A DNA stretch of 64,000 bases from an uncultured Collinsella sp. (GCA_937989875.1 CALKBO010000060.1:1-64000), one strand, 5' to 3'. Counted from the first letter of the stretch, positions 45,101 through 52,915 are shown. Numbers and translations are program-made. The notes: generated by a model from the sequence alone, not told the origin.

Positions 45101-45150
45101 TGACGTCTGCCGATCTGGCTCAGGCACTGGCACCCATTAAGGAGGCATAA
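42142..45150 (+). CDS. lacZ: Beta-galactosidase, GH2 family (LacZ/EbgA type)
   Basis: The product is 1002 aa. The GH2 sugar-binding domain, immunoglobulin-like domain, TIM barrel and C-terminal small-chain domain occur in order. The acid/base glutamate is E435 in SMGNESGYG and the nucleophile E497 in NCEYGHSMGNG. HGANRHDHDDHKGRAV is also typical. It hydrolyses lactose or other beta-galactosides in the cytoplasm; no signal peptide is seen. The EbgC-like gene follows 3 bp later, which favours the EbgA subtype. GAAGGAGC lies before the ATG. Confidence 0.95.
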   Translation: MDAINDWENQALTHRNRLAPHAYFMGYETADLAATYSRELSRGFVQLSGSWQFRLFEGPAAVSNEELSTYEPEWDHVEVPHLWQVDGYGNLAYTDEGFPFPVDQPFVPSDDPTGVYQRIVNLPAVPAGAREIIRFDGIESYGELYVNGQFIGMTKGSRLSAEFDVTDALVEGDNLFAVKVLQYSDGSYIEDQDMWWASGIFRDVYLMQRPAAHLVDFRFRTHREGDTALITLDTVAEGASRVVFTLSDGENVVATGECVDGHAECSVTDAHFWNPEDPFLYDLTFEVYDGDQVSEYVPHRQGLAEVTVEGNHIYLNGTYFKMHGANRHDHDDHKGRAVGLDRMRRDLELMKQHNINAVRTSHYANDPRFYELCDEYGIMLVAETDMESHGFENIGNIALVTDDPAWEPAYVDRIERLVMQERNHACIIMWSMGNESGYGCNIRAMYAKAHELDGRPVHYEEDRNADTVDVISTMYSRVSQMNDFGEHPFPKPRINCEYGHSMGNGPGGLSEYQEVFDRWDCIQGQFIWEWCDHGLAAVTEDGVAYDMYGGDNGDYPNNSNFCIDGMVFPWQQPSPGLTEYGQVICPVRMAYDAEAGELTVTNKRWFTTLEDVCLSAETLVDGDVVCRKTLMPGAVAPGESVQLPLVIREVAVGETLLTVRAYTMAAHVWCEPMFQLGASQFAIANHPAPAIAAPTRPELTVEETEQEIRIRSLNGELTFSKVNGTVSEWKASGRDVMASGPQVGFWHPLVDNHAQEYDSLWKDNFIDVMQTSTRKVSWKQDGNAVVVTVSQRIAPPVRAFGMRVELVYTVLPSGRVDLKVSGEPYGDYSDIIPRIGISFEVPGCDRAVEWYGHGPGENYPDSLRANPVGHYRTTVDDMFTPYVMPQDCANREGTRWVALRSSHGDGLVVTRPSDAASNPFSFSAWPYSCEAIDNAKHVYDLVKGDTVTVNINDQLLGLGSNSWGSEVLDSYRTRFESFSFEVSLRPLTSADLAQALAPIKEA

Positions 45151-45153
45151 GTC

Positions 45154-45609
45154 ATGCATGTCTTTAACTCGCGCGCCGATTTCGACGCTCAGATGAAGTC
45201 CGTCAAGAAGTGGATGCGTACCGGACAGGCGCTCGACGGCGTTTCTGAACTGCAGCACGATGTGGCGTACTCCATCGGCGACTCGTTGGTGTACTGGTGG
45301 GTCTATGCCCGCGAGGCCGCAACCGCCGATCTGGTCGGTCACCGTCGCTACCATGCCGTGCTCGCTCCGCTCGACGGCGACCTGACCGTCGAGGTTGCCC
45401 CCAAGGCAGGCCTCACCTGCACCCGCGCTTACAGCGATATCGATGATCGCGAGCGCTTTGAGGGGGCGGGGGAGACCGTGACGATTCCCGCCGGCGGCGT
45501 TGCCGTCGTCGAGATCGACGAGGCTTACCGTGTTGTCGCCGAGGCTTCGGATCCCCGCGTCGTGGTACTGCACGTGACGGTCGAAGGTTATTCCTTCCCC
45601 AACAAGTAG
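45154..45609 (+). CDS. ebgC: EbgC/YhcH-family cupin protein
   Basis: The product is 151 aa of the YhcH/YjgK/YiaL cupin family, with the metal-site pattern around VGHRRYHAVLAPLDG and the GGVAVVEIDEAYR stretch. In E. coli EbgC is the small subunit required for full activity of the EbgA galactosidase, and the same order is kept here with 3 bp between genes. Confidence 0.85.
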   Translation: MHVFNSRADFDAQMKSVKKWMRTGQALDGVSELQHDVAYSIGDSLVYWWVYAREAATADLVGHRRYHAVLAPLDGDLTVEVAPKAGLTCTRAYSDIDDRERFEGAGETVTIPAGGVAVVEIDEAYRVVAEASDPRVVVLHVTVEGYSFPNK

Positions 45610-45762
45610 TATTCGTCCGTTTGGACGTTTGCTTCGCGCCGTTAAGGGGGATGGCTTTGTTGACTCCCTTTTCCCCATTTCCCTTAGCAGGTGCGCCGTC
45701 CGCGATTGCACTTGCAGCTCGGACGGTTTTGGATGACATTTAATAGATGATTGGGAGGGCTT

Positions 45763-47226
45763 ATGAGCTCTGAAAAACGAGGAACGATCGGTTCGTTCGC
45801 TCTGCTGGGCATGACGGTCGCCGCCGTGTTCGGTATCAAGAACATCATCAACAACAACGCGGCCATCGGCTTGGCAGCTGCGCCGTCGTTCTTCTTCGCC
45901 ACGCTTTTGTACTTTGTCCCCTATACCCTGGTTACCGCCGAGTTCGTCGGCCTCAACAAGGACTCCGAGTCGGGCGTGTACGCATGGGTTAAGACCTCGA
46001 TGGGTGGTCGCTGGGCGTTCCTGACGGCATTTAGCTACTGGTTCGTTAACCTGTTCTTCTTTGCGTCCGTCCTGCCCAACGTCATCATCTACGCGAGCTA
46101 CGTGTTCTTTGGTGCCAACGCCGAGCTTTCGCAGCTGTGGATCACCATTATCGAGATCGTCGTCTTTGCTATCGCCACGTGGGTTTCGACCAAGGGCGCT
46201 AAGTGGATCGGCTCCATTTCCTCCTTCGGTTCGACCGCAGCTCTCGGCCTGACCGCCGTGTTCATCCTGCTGTCCCTGGCTGCTGCCTTTGGCGGCGTTG
46301 AGTTCGCTACGGCTCCTACTCCCGCTAACATGGCTCCCGACATGAGCAACTTCGCAACTGCGTGGGGCTTCTTCGGTACGCTTGCCTGGATCATCCAGGG
46401 CGTTGGCGGCGCTGAGTCTGTCGGCGTGTTCCTTAACGACCTTAAGGGTGGCGTCAAGGCCTTCGTGCGCACCGTCGTTATCGCCGGCCTGACCATCGGC
46501 CTTCTGTATGCAGGCGCTTCGCTGCTGGTCAACCTGTTCATCCCCGAGGGCAGCGTTGCCATCTCCACCGGTATCTTCGACGTATTCGGCGCTGTCTTTG
46601 CCCACTTTGGCATTCCCATGGAAGTGTCTACGCGCGCCATCGGCCTGATCCTTCTCGCCGCCACGCTGGGCTCCCTCATGATGTGGACCTCCGCTCCCAT
46701 CAAGGTTTTCTTCACCGAGATCCCCAAGGGTGTCTTTGGTAGCAAGATCGTCGAGCTCAACGAGCACGGCATTCCCGCCCGCGCTGCCTGGCTGCAGTTC
46801 GCCATCGTCGTCCCCATCCTGATCATCCCGGCCCTGGGCTCCGGTAACCTCGACGACCTGCTCATGATCGTCACCAACATGACGGCTGCCACCGCTCTGC
46901 TCCCGCCGCTGCTGATCCTGCTTGCCTACTTTATGTTGCGCAAGAACTTCGACGCTGCTCCCCGTGGCTTCCGCATGGGTTCGCGCACCTTTGGCCTGGT
47001 CATTGCTGCATTCCTGCTTGTGGTCTTCTGCTTCGTGCTTATCTGCGGCACCATTCCGCTCGATCAGCCTCTGTGGCTGACGCTGGTCTACAACGTCGGC
47101 GGCGTGGTTGTCTTCCTGGGCCTTGCCGTGATGTGGTACAACCGCTACATCAACCGCCTGCGCGAAACCGATCCCGAGGCTGCTGAGAACGAGCTTCGCC
47201 CCTCCGTCCTCGACATGATGGAGTAG
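45763..47226 (+). CDS. APC-family amino acid permease
   Basis: The product is 487 aa with about twelve helices. The start SSEKRGTIGSFALLGMTVAAVFGI and the later GVYAWVKTSMGGRWAF fit the amino acid-polyamine-organocation family, closest in look to the glutamate/GABA antiporter-like branch. The substrate cannot be read. The ATG at 45763 follows GGGAGGG. It lies 150 bp after ebgC without a clear terminator between, so partial read-through is possible, but a functional link with lactose use is not evident. Confidence 0.87.
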   Translation: MSSEKRGTIGSFALLGMTVAAVFGIKNIINNNAAIGLAAAPSFFFATLLYFVPYTLVTAEFVGLNKDSESGVYAWVKTSMGGRWAFLTAFSYWFVNLFFFASVLPNVIIYASYVFFGANAELSQLWITIIEIVVFAIATWVSTKGAKWIGSISSFGSTAALGLTAVFILLSLAAAFGGVEFATAPTPANMAPDMSNFATAWGFFGTLAWIIQGVGGAESVGVFLNDLKGGVKAFVRTVVIAGLTIGLLYAGASLLVNLFIPEGSVAISTGIFDVFGAVFAHFGIPMEVSTRAIGLILLAATLGSLMMWTSAPIKVFFTEIPKGVFGSKIVELNEHGIPARAAWLQFAIVVPILIIPALGSGNLDDLLMIVTNMTAATALLPPLLILLAYFMLRKNFDAAPRGFRMGSRTFGLVIAAFLLVVFCFVLICGTIPLDQPLWLTLVYNVGGVVVFLGLAVMWYNRYINRLRETDPEAAENELRPSVLDMME

Positions 47227-47273
47227 CGGCTAGGATTAATCTACGGCTGTGGAATAAATCGATTCCCTTTCCT

Positions 47274-47310
47274 AAGGAGGGGCCTTACGAGGCCCCTCCT
47301 TTTGTGTTTT
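47274..47310 (+). terminator. Terminator of the APC permease gene
   Basis: A perfect 11-bp stem (AAGGAGGGGCC 47274-47284 with 47291-47301) is followed by TTGTGTTTT. Confidence 0.88.
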
Positions 47311-47330
47311 GGAGCATGGTTTTGGACCCT

Positions 47331-47550
47331 GTGGTCAAAAAATACCAAATATGAGTACTGTTGCAAAAGAGGTGTCATATTTTTCGGCCTGCCCTGAGCG
47401 AAAATGGGCTCATAATCAATTTATCTAGCCCCCTTTAAAGGGCGTTTGACGGCTTTCAACCTCTTCGAATCGCTCAAATTAGGCAATTTGCTCTCGATTT
47501 TGCTGCTACTAAATTGGTGACAGTACTCATATTTGCCACTTTTTGACCAC
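47331..47550. mobile_element. 220-bp element with 31-bp terminal inverted repeats (MITE-like)
   Basis: The ends 47331-47361 and 47520-47550 are inverted repeats of 31 bp with four mismatches, beginning GTGGTCAAAAA. The interior is AT-rich, has no coding frame and contains smaller complementary stretches (AGAGGT and ACCTCT). Flanking target duplications are not obvious. It could be a non-autonomous mobile element or a large structured RNA just upstream of the HPr-like gene. Confidence 0.7.
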
Positions 47551-47648
47551 GAGGTGTTCAGAGGAGCTCTCGAGAAGCATCTAACGGTACAATAGCTACC
47601 ACGTGGCTGGGTTTTGCCGGCCGAATGTGCGATGTCGTGGGAGGGGAC

Positions 47649-47897
47649 ATGGTCGAGTTTACAAAGACGATTAAAGATCCGTTGGGATTACATGCCCGCC
47701 CGGTTGCGCTGCTCTATGACATCATTGCCAAGCATCGTAGCGACGTGTCAGTCAGCATCGGCGATCGCCACACGGATGGCCGCGATGTTATGGGACTCAT
47801 GGCTCTCTACGGCGAGTGCGGCGAGGACATCATCTTCCGCGTTTCGGGCGTAGATGAGGCCTCCTGCGTTACGTCGATCAGAAACCTCTCGCTCTAA
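47649..47897 (+). CDS. HPr-like phosphocarrier protein with Asp at position 46
   Basis: The product is 82 aa from an ATG after GGGAGGGGAC. The active histidine is H15 in PLGLHARP, as in HPr of the PTS. The regulatory site, which is KSIMGVMSL with Ser46 in Firmicute HPr, reads RDVMGLMAL, so residue 46 is Asp. It cannot be phosphorylated there and might mimic the phosphorylated state. The gene stands alone with its own terminator; ptsI is not nearby. It may be an HPr paralogue rather than the main carrier. Confidence 0.88.
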   Translation: MVEFTKTIKDPLGLHARPVALLYDIIAKHRSDVSVSIGDRHTDGRDVMGLMALYGECGEDIIFRVSGVDEASCVTSIRNLSL

Positions 47898-47950
47898 CCT
47901 CAACAATGTGACAAAGGGGCAGTCCCCTCTGTTGCATCAATTGGTATGGC

Positions 47951-47990
47951 AAGGCGCCGCAAAGAGACAGTCTTTGCGGCGCCTTTGTTT
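47951..47990 (+). terminator. Terminator of the HPr-like gene
   Basis: A perfect 15-bp stem (47951-47965 with 47971-47985) around GACAG is followed by TGTTT. Confidence 0.9.
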
Positions 47991-48033
47991 CGTATAGGAA
48001 ACTTTTTCGAAATCTGAATGCGGACCCTTTCCA

Positions 48034-48087
48034 AAAAGTTAACCACGTGTTAGTTTACTATAGCGAACATAGGCGTGGTTAACTTTT
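48034..48087. promoter_or_regulatory. Inverted repeat upstream of feoA
   Basis: AAAAGTTAACCACG (48034-48047) and its exact complement (48074-48087) flank 26 bp that contain TACTAT (48056-48061), a possible -10. The pair lies 43-96 bp before feoA and may be the binding site for an iron or redox regulator. Confidence 0.6.
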
Positions 48088-48129
48088 ACCGTGTCGATGT
48101 TAAGGACGAACTGACGTTAGGAGCCACTC

Positions 48130-48372
48130 ATGTCTTGCGGACCGCAGATGCCGGCCATGCCGCTTTCGATGGTAAAAGCGGGCGAAACCGTGCGCGTGTC
48201 CCGTGTAAAGGGCAATGAGGACATGAAACACCACCTCAAGGACCTCGGCTTTGTCGAGGGCAACGAAATCCACGTGGTGAGCTCGAGTGGCGCCAATATT
48301 ATCGTCACCGTGCTGGGCGCATGCTTTGGTATCGATTCCAAGGTTGCCATGCACATCATGACCGTCGGTTAG
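48130..48372 (+). CDS. feoA: FeoA-domain protein 1
   Basis: The product is 80 aa, an SH3-like FeoA domain with the typical HLKDLGFVEGNEIHVV and the ending KVAMHIMTV. It starts with a Cys- and Met-containing leader (MSCGPQMPAMP). FeoA proteins support the FeoB ferrous iron transporter on the cytoplasmic side. AGGAG lies 7 bp upstream. A second FeoA gene follows 39 bp later. Confidence 0.93.
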   Translation: MSCGPQMPAMPLSMVKAGETVRVSRVKGNEDMKHHLKDLGFVEGNEIHVVSSSGANIIVTVLGACFGIDSKVAMHIMTVG

Positions 48373-48411
48373 TCTGCAGCATTTCATAAAAACCGAAAGG
48401 GGGACAAGAGG

Positions 48412-48633
48412 ATGAAGGCGTTGGGTGACGTTAAGGTGGGCGAGAGCTCCACCATCGTCAAGCTTCACGGTGAGGGTGCGCTTCGCCGCCACCTTATGGA
48501 CCTGGGGCTCATCAAGGGCACTTCGTTCAAGGTCGTGAAGGTTGCACCGCTCGGTGATCCGGTCGAGATCAACGTGCGCGGCTACGAGCTTTCCATCCGC
48601 AAGGAGGAGGCCGCCGTCGTCGAGGTCCAGTAA
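48412..48633 (+). CDS. FeoA-domain protein 2
   Basis: The product is 73 aa with the FeoA pattern HLMDLGLIKGTSFKVV and EINVRGYELSIRKEEAAVV. It is a distinct paralogue of the upstream gene rather than a copy. Paired FeoA proteins before FeoB are common in anaerobes. AAAGGGGGACAAGAGG precedes the start. Confidence 0.92.
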   Translation: MKALGDVKVGESSTIVKLHGEGALRRHLMDLGLIKGTSFKVVKVAPLGDPVEINVRGYELSIRKEEAAVVEVQ

Positions 48634-48661
48634 GGACTCGTGGCGCATATTTCTGCAGATA

Positions 48662-48681
48662 AAGTTAGGTTTTTCTAACTT
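48662..48681. promoter_or_regulatory. DtxR/IdeR-like box upstream of feoB
   Basis: AAGTTAG (48662-48668) and CTAACTT (48675-48681) form a perfect 7-bp inverted repeat with a 6-bp spacer. The TTAGGTT start and CTAA end resemble DtxR/IdeR boxes. It lies 75 bp before feoB, within the gap after the second feoA. Confidence 0.6.
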
Positions 48682-48756
48682 AATGCAGCATCTTTGAAGC
48701 ACATTATCCAGCCTGCGCGGAGAAAGCAGCGCAGGCACACAAGGAAGAAGGATTGA

Positions 48757-51084
48757 ATGGCGGATTCTCAGATCCATGTCGCGTTGGCGGGTAACCCCAA
48801 CTGCGGCAAGACCACGCTTTTCAACCTGATCACCGGCGCCAACGGCTACGTTGGCAACTGGCCCGGCGTCACGGTTGAGAAAAAGGAGGCCAAGCTCCTA
48901 AGCGACAAGAACGTTACCATCACGGACCTCCCTGGCATCTACTCGCTTTCCCCCTACAGCCCCGAGGAGCAGTGCTCGCGCGATTACCTCATGAGCGGCG
49001 AGCCCGATGTTGTCGTCCAAGTCGTCGATGCCACCAACCTCGAGCGTAACCTGTACCTGGCGCTTCAGGTTATCGAGACCGGCCTGCCCGTGGTCGTTGC
49101 CCTCAACATGGCCGACCTGGTCGAGAAGAACGGCGATAAGATCGACACGGACAAGCTTTCCAAGAAGCTCGGTTGCCCGGTCATGATGATCTCGGCTCTT
49201 AAGAACAAGGGCATCAAGGAGCTTTTCGAGCAAGTCAAGAAGTCCGCTGCTTCTAAGGGCCAGGTGCCGGAGCACAAGTTCGATTCCTCCATCGAGGACG
49301 TTCTGACGCACATCGAGAACAACCTTCCGGCGAGCGTTCCCGCCAACAAGCGCCGCTACTACGCGGTCAAACTGTTTGAGCGTGATGCGGACGCCTGCAA
49401 GCTCATCAACCTCACCAAGGAGAAGGCCGCTCGCGTCGAAGAGCTGGTCGCTCAGTGCGAGCAGGACTGCGACGATGACGCCGAGTCCATCATCACCGGT
49501 GAGCGCTACGGCGTGATCGCACACATCATCGACGAGTGCCTCACCAAGGCCCCGGCCAAGATGAGCACCTCCGAGAAGATCGACCGTGTGGTTACCAACC
49601 GTATCCTGGGCCTGCCGATCTTTGTGGTCATCATGTTCTGTGTGTACTACATCGCCGTTTCCACCCTGGGCGGAACGGTGACCGACTTCACCAACGATCA
49701 GCTCTTTGGCACCGACGGTTGGTATGTGCTCGGTCAGGGCCGCGATGCTTACGATGAGGCTGTCGAGGCCGCGGGTGACGACGCCGACTCGGTCGACCCG
49801 GCACAGTACGGCCCCTATGTCCCGGGTATCACCACCATGGTGCACGACGCCCTCGTGGCGGGTGGCACCGAGGACGGTGGCCTGGTCGATTCGCTGGTCT
49901 GCGACGGTATCGTTGGCGGCCTGGGCGCCATCTTCGGCTTTGTGCCGCAGATGTTCCTGCTGTTCGTGATGCTGTCCTTCCTGGAGGACTGCGGCTACAT
50001 GGCCCGCGTCGCCTTTATCATGGACCGCGTGTTCCGCCGCTTTGGCCTGTCCGGTAAGTCGTTCATCCCCATGCTCGTGTCCTCAGGCTGCGGCGTCCCC
50101 GGCGTCATGGCCACCAAGACCATCGAGAACGAGAAGGACCGCCGCATGACGGTCATGACCACCACGTTCATCCCCTGCGGCGCCAAGCTGCCGATCATCG
50201 CCCTGCTCATGGGCTCCATCATTGGCGATTCTTCCACCACGGCCGCATGGATCAGCCCGCTTTTCTACTTCCTGGGCGTCTTTGCCGTCATCGCCTCGGG
50301 CCTCATGCTCAAGAAGACCAAGCTCTTCGCCGGCCGTCCGACCCCGTTTGTCATGGAGCTTCCTGCCTACCACTTCCCGGCGATCCGCTCTTGGGCGCTG
50401 CACGTGTGGGAGCGCTGCTGGGCCTTTATCAAGAAGGCCGGCACGGTCATCTTTGCGTCCACCGTCGTCGTTTGGTTCCTCTCCAACTTTGGTAGCTATA
50501 ACGGTTCCTTTGGCTTCCTGCCTGCGATGGACGGCATCCCCGAGGAGTTTATGGACTACTCCGTGCTTGCCATGCTGGGCAACCTGGTCGCTTGGATCTT
50601 CGCCCCGCTCGGCTTTAGCACCTGGCAGGCCACCGCGCTGACTGTCTCTGGCCTCGTCGCCAAGGAGAACGTCGTCGCCACCGCCGGCTCGCTGCTGTCC
50701 GTCGCCGACGCGGGCGAGACCGACCCGAGCCTGTGGACCGCGTTTGCCGGTATGTTCCCCACCATGGGCGCTTGCGTTGCCTTCGGCGCCTTCAACCTGC
50801 TGTGCGCTCCGTGCTTTGCCGCCATTGGCACCATCCGCAACCAGATGGATTCCGGCAAGTGGACTGCGATCGCCATCGGTTACGAGTGCGCCTTCGCTTG
50901 GGTGATCGGCCTGTTCATCAACCAGTTCTACAACTTGCTTGTTCTTGGACAGTTTGGTATCTGGACGATTGTGGCCATCGTGCTGCTAGTTGCGATGCTC
51001 TTCCAGATCTTCCGTCCCATGCCCAAGCATGTCTGGACCGACGAGGACGAGACCAACACTGCCTCCGCCGCAGTTTCCGCGTAA
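48757..51084 (+). CDS. feoB: Ferrous iron transporter FeoB
   Basis: The product is 775 aa. The N-terminal G domain has G1 GNPNCGKTT, G3 DLPGIYSLSPYS and G4 ALNMADLVE (NxxD), followed by a helical linker. The membrane part carries two Gate regions, the first with SSGCGVPGVMATKTIEN and IPCGAKLPI. It imports Fe2+ under anaerobic conditions. The gene follows the two feoA genes, and a small Cys-rich membrane protein follows it, a common arrangement. Confidence 0.97.
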   Translation: MADSQIHVALAGNPNCGKTTLFNLITGANGYVGNWPGVTVEKKEAKLLSDKNVTITDLPGIYSLSPYSPEEQCSRDYLMSGEPDVVVQVVDATNLERNLYLALQVIETGLPVVVALNMADLVEKNGDKIDTDKLSKKLGCPVMMISALKNKGIKELFEQVKKSAASKGQVPEHKFDSSIEDVLTHIENNLPASVPANKRRYYAVKLFERDADACKLINLTKEKAARVEELVAQCEQDCDDDAESIITGERYGVIAHIIDECLTKAPAKMSTSEKIDRVVTNRILGLPIFVVIMFCVYYIAVSTLGGTVTDFTNDQLFGTDGWYVLGQGRDAYDEAVEAAGDDADSVDPAQYGPYVPGITTMVHDALVAGGTEDGGLVDSLVCDGIVGGLGAIFGFVPQMFLLFVMLSFLEDCGYMARVAFIMDRVFRRFGLSGKSFIPMLVSSGCGVPGVMATKTIENEKDRRMTVMTTTFIPCGAKLPIIALLMGSIIGDSSTTAAWISPLFYFLGVFAVIASGLMLKKTKLFAGRPTPFVMELPAYHFPAIRSWALHVWERCWAFIKKAGTVIFASTVVVWFLSNFGSYNGSFGFLPAMDGIPEEFMDYSVLAMLGNLVAWIFAPLGFSTWQATALTVSGLVAKENVVATAGSLLSVADAGETDPSLWTAFAGMFPTMGACVAFGAFNLLCAPCFAAIGTIRNQMDSGKWTAIAIGYECAFAWVIGLFINQFYNLLVLGQFGIWTIVAIVLLVAMLFQIFRPMPKHVWTDEDETNTASAAVSA

Positions 51085-51113
51085 GTCCGAATAAGGATTA
51101 GCCCCTTTCCACG

Positions 51114-51147
51114 AGCCCGGGTGTCCCAGCGACACTCGGGCTTTTTG
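51114..51147 (+). terminator. Terminator of feoB
   Basis: AGCCCGGGTGTC (51114-51125) pairs with GACACTCGGGCT (51131-51142), one G-T pair, followed by TTTT. Confidence 0.88.
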
Positions 51148-51259
51148 GTAGGGGAGATGTGGCGTTTCCGCAGATAAAACCGACCAAAATAAACCTGTCC
51201 CTTTTTGGTAGGTGGAGAATGGGGTAAAGTAAGTGATGGTTAACTAGAGGAGGCTTGCT

Positions 51260-51460
51260 ATGGCACCTATCGATATTGTTGTACTGGCTGTTATCGGTAT
51301 TGCGTTTGTCGCCGTGTGCGTGCGCATCTACCGCAAGGGCACCTGCGCCGACTGCGCTCAGGGTGGCGTTTGCACGGGGCATTGCTCCAACAAAAAGACG
51401 TGCGCCGCACTTAAGGGCGTAGACAAAATCGCCGAAGACTTGGGCCGCGGTATCAAATAA
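51260..51460 (+). CDS. FeoB-associated Cys-rich membrane protein
   Basis: The product is 66 aa: one membrane helix (about 5-23) and a cysteine-rich tail with the pattern CADC, C, C, C between residues 29 and 48. This matches the FeoB-associated Cys-rich family, thought to assist iron transfer. A clear AGAGGAGG lies upstream. It has its own terminator, and the feoB terminator lies before it, so it may be transcribed separately. Confidence 0.87.
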   Translation: MAPIDIVVLAVIGIAFVAVCVRIYRKGTCADCAQGGVCTGHCSNKKTCAALKGVDKIAEDLGRGIK

Positions 51461-51473
51461 GGTCCAGATATCC

Positions 51474-51510
51474 AAGCGCCTCGCGAGCATCCATTCGCGG
51501 GGCGCTTTGC
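51474..51510 (+). terminator. Terminator of the Cys-rich protein gene
   Basis: An 11-bp stem-like pairing of GCGCCTCGCGA and TCGCGGGGCGC, with one mismatch or G-T pair, lies 14 bp after the stop codon; the following T content is low. Confidence 0.6.
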
Positions 51511-51604
51511 GCATTTGAGGGAGAGCGCGGCGAGTTGTAGAGTGATTTTGGGGTATCGTTACCTGTACTGTTAATTGGCAACTTATCTATAACGGAGTAT
51601 CCCC

Positions 51605-52684
51605 ATGAGCGCTCGCGTAACCATGAAGGACATAGCCGCCGAGCTTGGCGTTTCCATCAATACCGTGCACAAGGCCCTGACGGGTAAGGCCGGCGTGAGC
51701 GAATCCGTGCGCTCCAAGGTGAATGCTAAGGCCGAGGCCATGGGTTACCATCGCAATACGAGTGCCTCGAGCCTGCGCCGCAAGGATATCAACCTGGTGT
51801 TTTGCCTGCCCCGCGCATCGCGCGAGGGAGCGTACTTTTTCCGTTACCTGTGGGAAGGCTGCAATCGCTTTGAGCAAGAGGTCATCGACCAGGGCATTAC
51901 CGTTGAACGCGTTGAATTTGGCGTGGGCGGCTACGCTGATGCACTCGAGCAAATCGACGAGCGTCTGCAGGTGGGCGAGAAGATTGATGGCTTGCTCGCC
52001 TATGCGCCGGGCGACGATCGTGCGACTGAGCTTTTGGGGCAGATCGCCGAGGCAGGCGTGACGATTGAGCTCGTTGACGGCGACCGCCCTCACCTCGATC
52101 GTCTGGGCGCTAGTTTGGCCGACTACTCCACGGCGGGTAGCCTGATGGCCGAGCAGGCAGCCAACCTGGTTCACGCTTCTGGGACCGATACCCGCGTGCT
52201 TTTATTGGCGGGCGACCCCTATACCGACTCGCACTATTTGACCGCTCGCGCCTTCCACAATTACCTTCGCGAGCACAATGTTCCCTGGCAGGTCGAGGAT
52301 CTGACCGGTGCTCATGCCCAGGTCAAGCAGCTCGAGCACGAGCTCAACCAGCGTCTAAAGTCATCGGAAGCCCCCGAGTTGATCTGCAGCGTGTTCGCCG
52401 TGGGCTCTGAGCTGATTGCCGATGCGCTTGTCTCGGCTAACAAGGCCGGCGAAGTAATGGTGATTGGCAACGACCTGTTCCCAGAAAGTGCGCTGGCTTT
52501 GCGTCGGGGCATCTTTACCAACATCGTCTACAAGGACCCGGTGAGTCTGGCATATCGTGGCGCCAAGACCTTAGGCGATTACCTGCTGTGGGGAAAGACG
52601 CCGGCGGAGCCTGTGCAAAAGGGGGCTGTTGAGATGGTGTTTGCCAGCAACGTCGATCGTTACTGCGAGCTCGCCGGAATCTAA
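51605..52684 (+). CDS. LacI-family regulator of the hexuronate genes
   Basis: The product is 359 aa. The helix-turn-helix reads VTMKDIAAELGVSINTVHKAL and the hinge region follows with YHRNTSASSLRRKD. The effector domain is sugar-binding in type (LLAGDPYTDSHYLTARAFHNY, VMVIGNDLFPESALAL). Two perfect GGTGAACGTTCACC palindromes lie between it and uxaC, so it most likely represses that operon. The inducer would be a hexuronate or a catabolic intermediate. Confidence 0.9.
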   Translation: MSARVTMKDIAAELGVSINTVHKALTGKAGVSESVRSKVNAKAEAMGYHRNTSASSLRRKDINLVFCLPRASREGAYFFRYLWEGCNRFEQEVIDQGITVERVEFGVGGYADALEQIDERLQVGEKIDGLLAYAPGDDRATELLGQIAEAGVTIELVDGDRPHLDRLGASLADYSTAGSLMAEQAANLVHASGTDTRVLLLAGDPYTDSHYLTARAFHNYLREHNVPWQVEDLTGAHAQVKQLEHELNQRLKSSEAPELICSVFAVGSELIADALVSANKAGEVMVIGNDLFPESALALRRGIFTNIVYKDPVSLAYRGAKTLGDYLLWGKTPAEPVQKGAVEMVFASNVDRYCELAGI

Positions 52685-52862
52685 TGCGTTTAGGGAGTTC
52701 CCTACTTGCCGCGTACTTTTTGGCTGGGGATTGAAAAATTGTTTCGAAGGCCGCTGATGGCGAATCTGCCGTCAGTGGCCTTTCTTTGTGCCGATCCAAC
52801 GCAGGGTCCATGGCTCGGCAACCGTTAAGCGGTCAAAACCTACCGTTCGCCCCATGATGGTT

Positions 52863-52878
52863 AGGTGAACGTTCACCT
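52863..52878. promoter_or_regulatory. Operator 1 of the uxa operon
   Basis: AGGTGAACGTTCACCT is a perfect 16-bp palindrome. It overlaps a possible -35 (TTCACC, 52872-52877). Confidence 0.85.
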
Positions 52879-52901
52879 TGTAACGCATTTTGCACTAAGA
52901 T
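52872..52901 (+). promoter_or_regulatory. uxa operon promoter
   Basis: TTCACC (52872-52877) and TAAGAT (52896-52901) are 18 bp apart. The same -10 and spacing are found at lacZ. Both boxes are next to operators. Confidence 0.55.
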
Positions 52902-52915
52902 GGTGAACGTTCACC
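52902..52915. promoter_or_regulatory. Operator 2 of the uxa operon
   Basis: GGTGAACGTTCACC is a perfect 14-bp palindrome directly after the -10 box. Its centre is 38 bp from that of operator 1. Confidence 0.85.
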
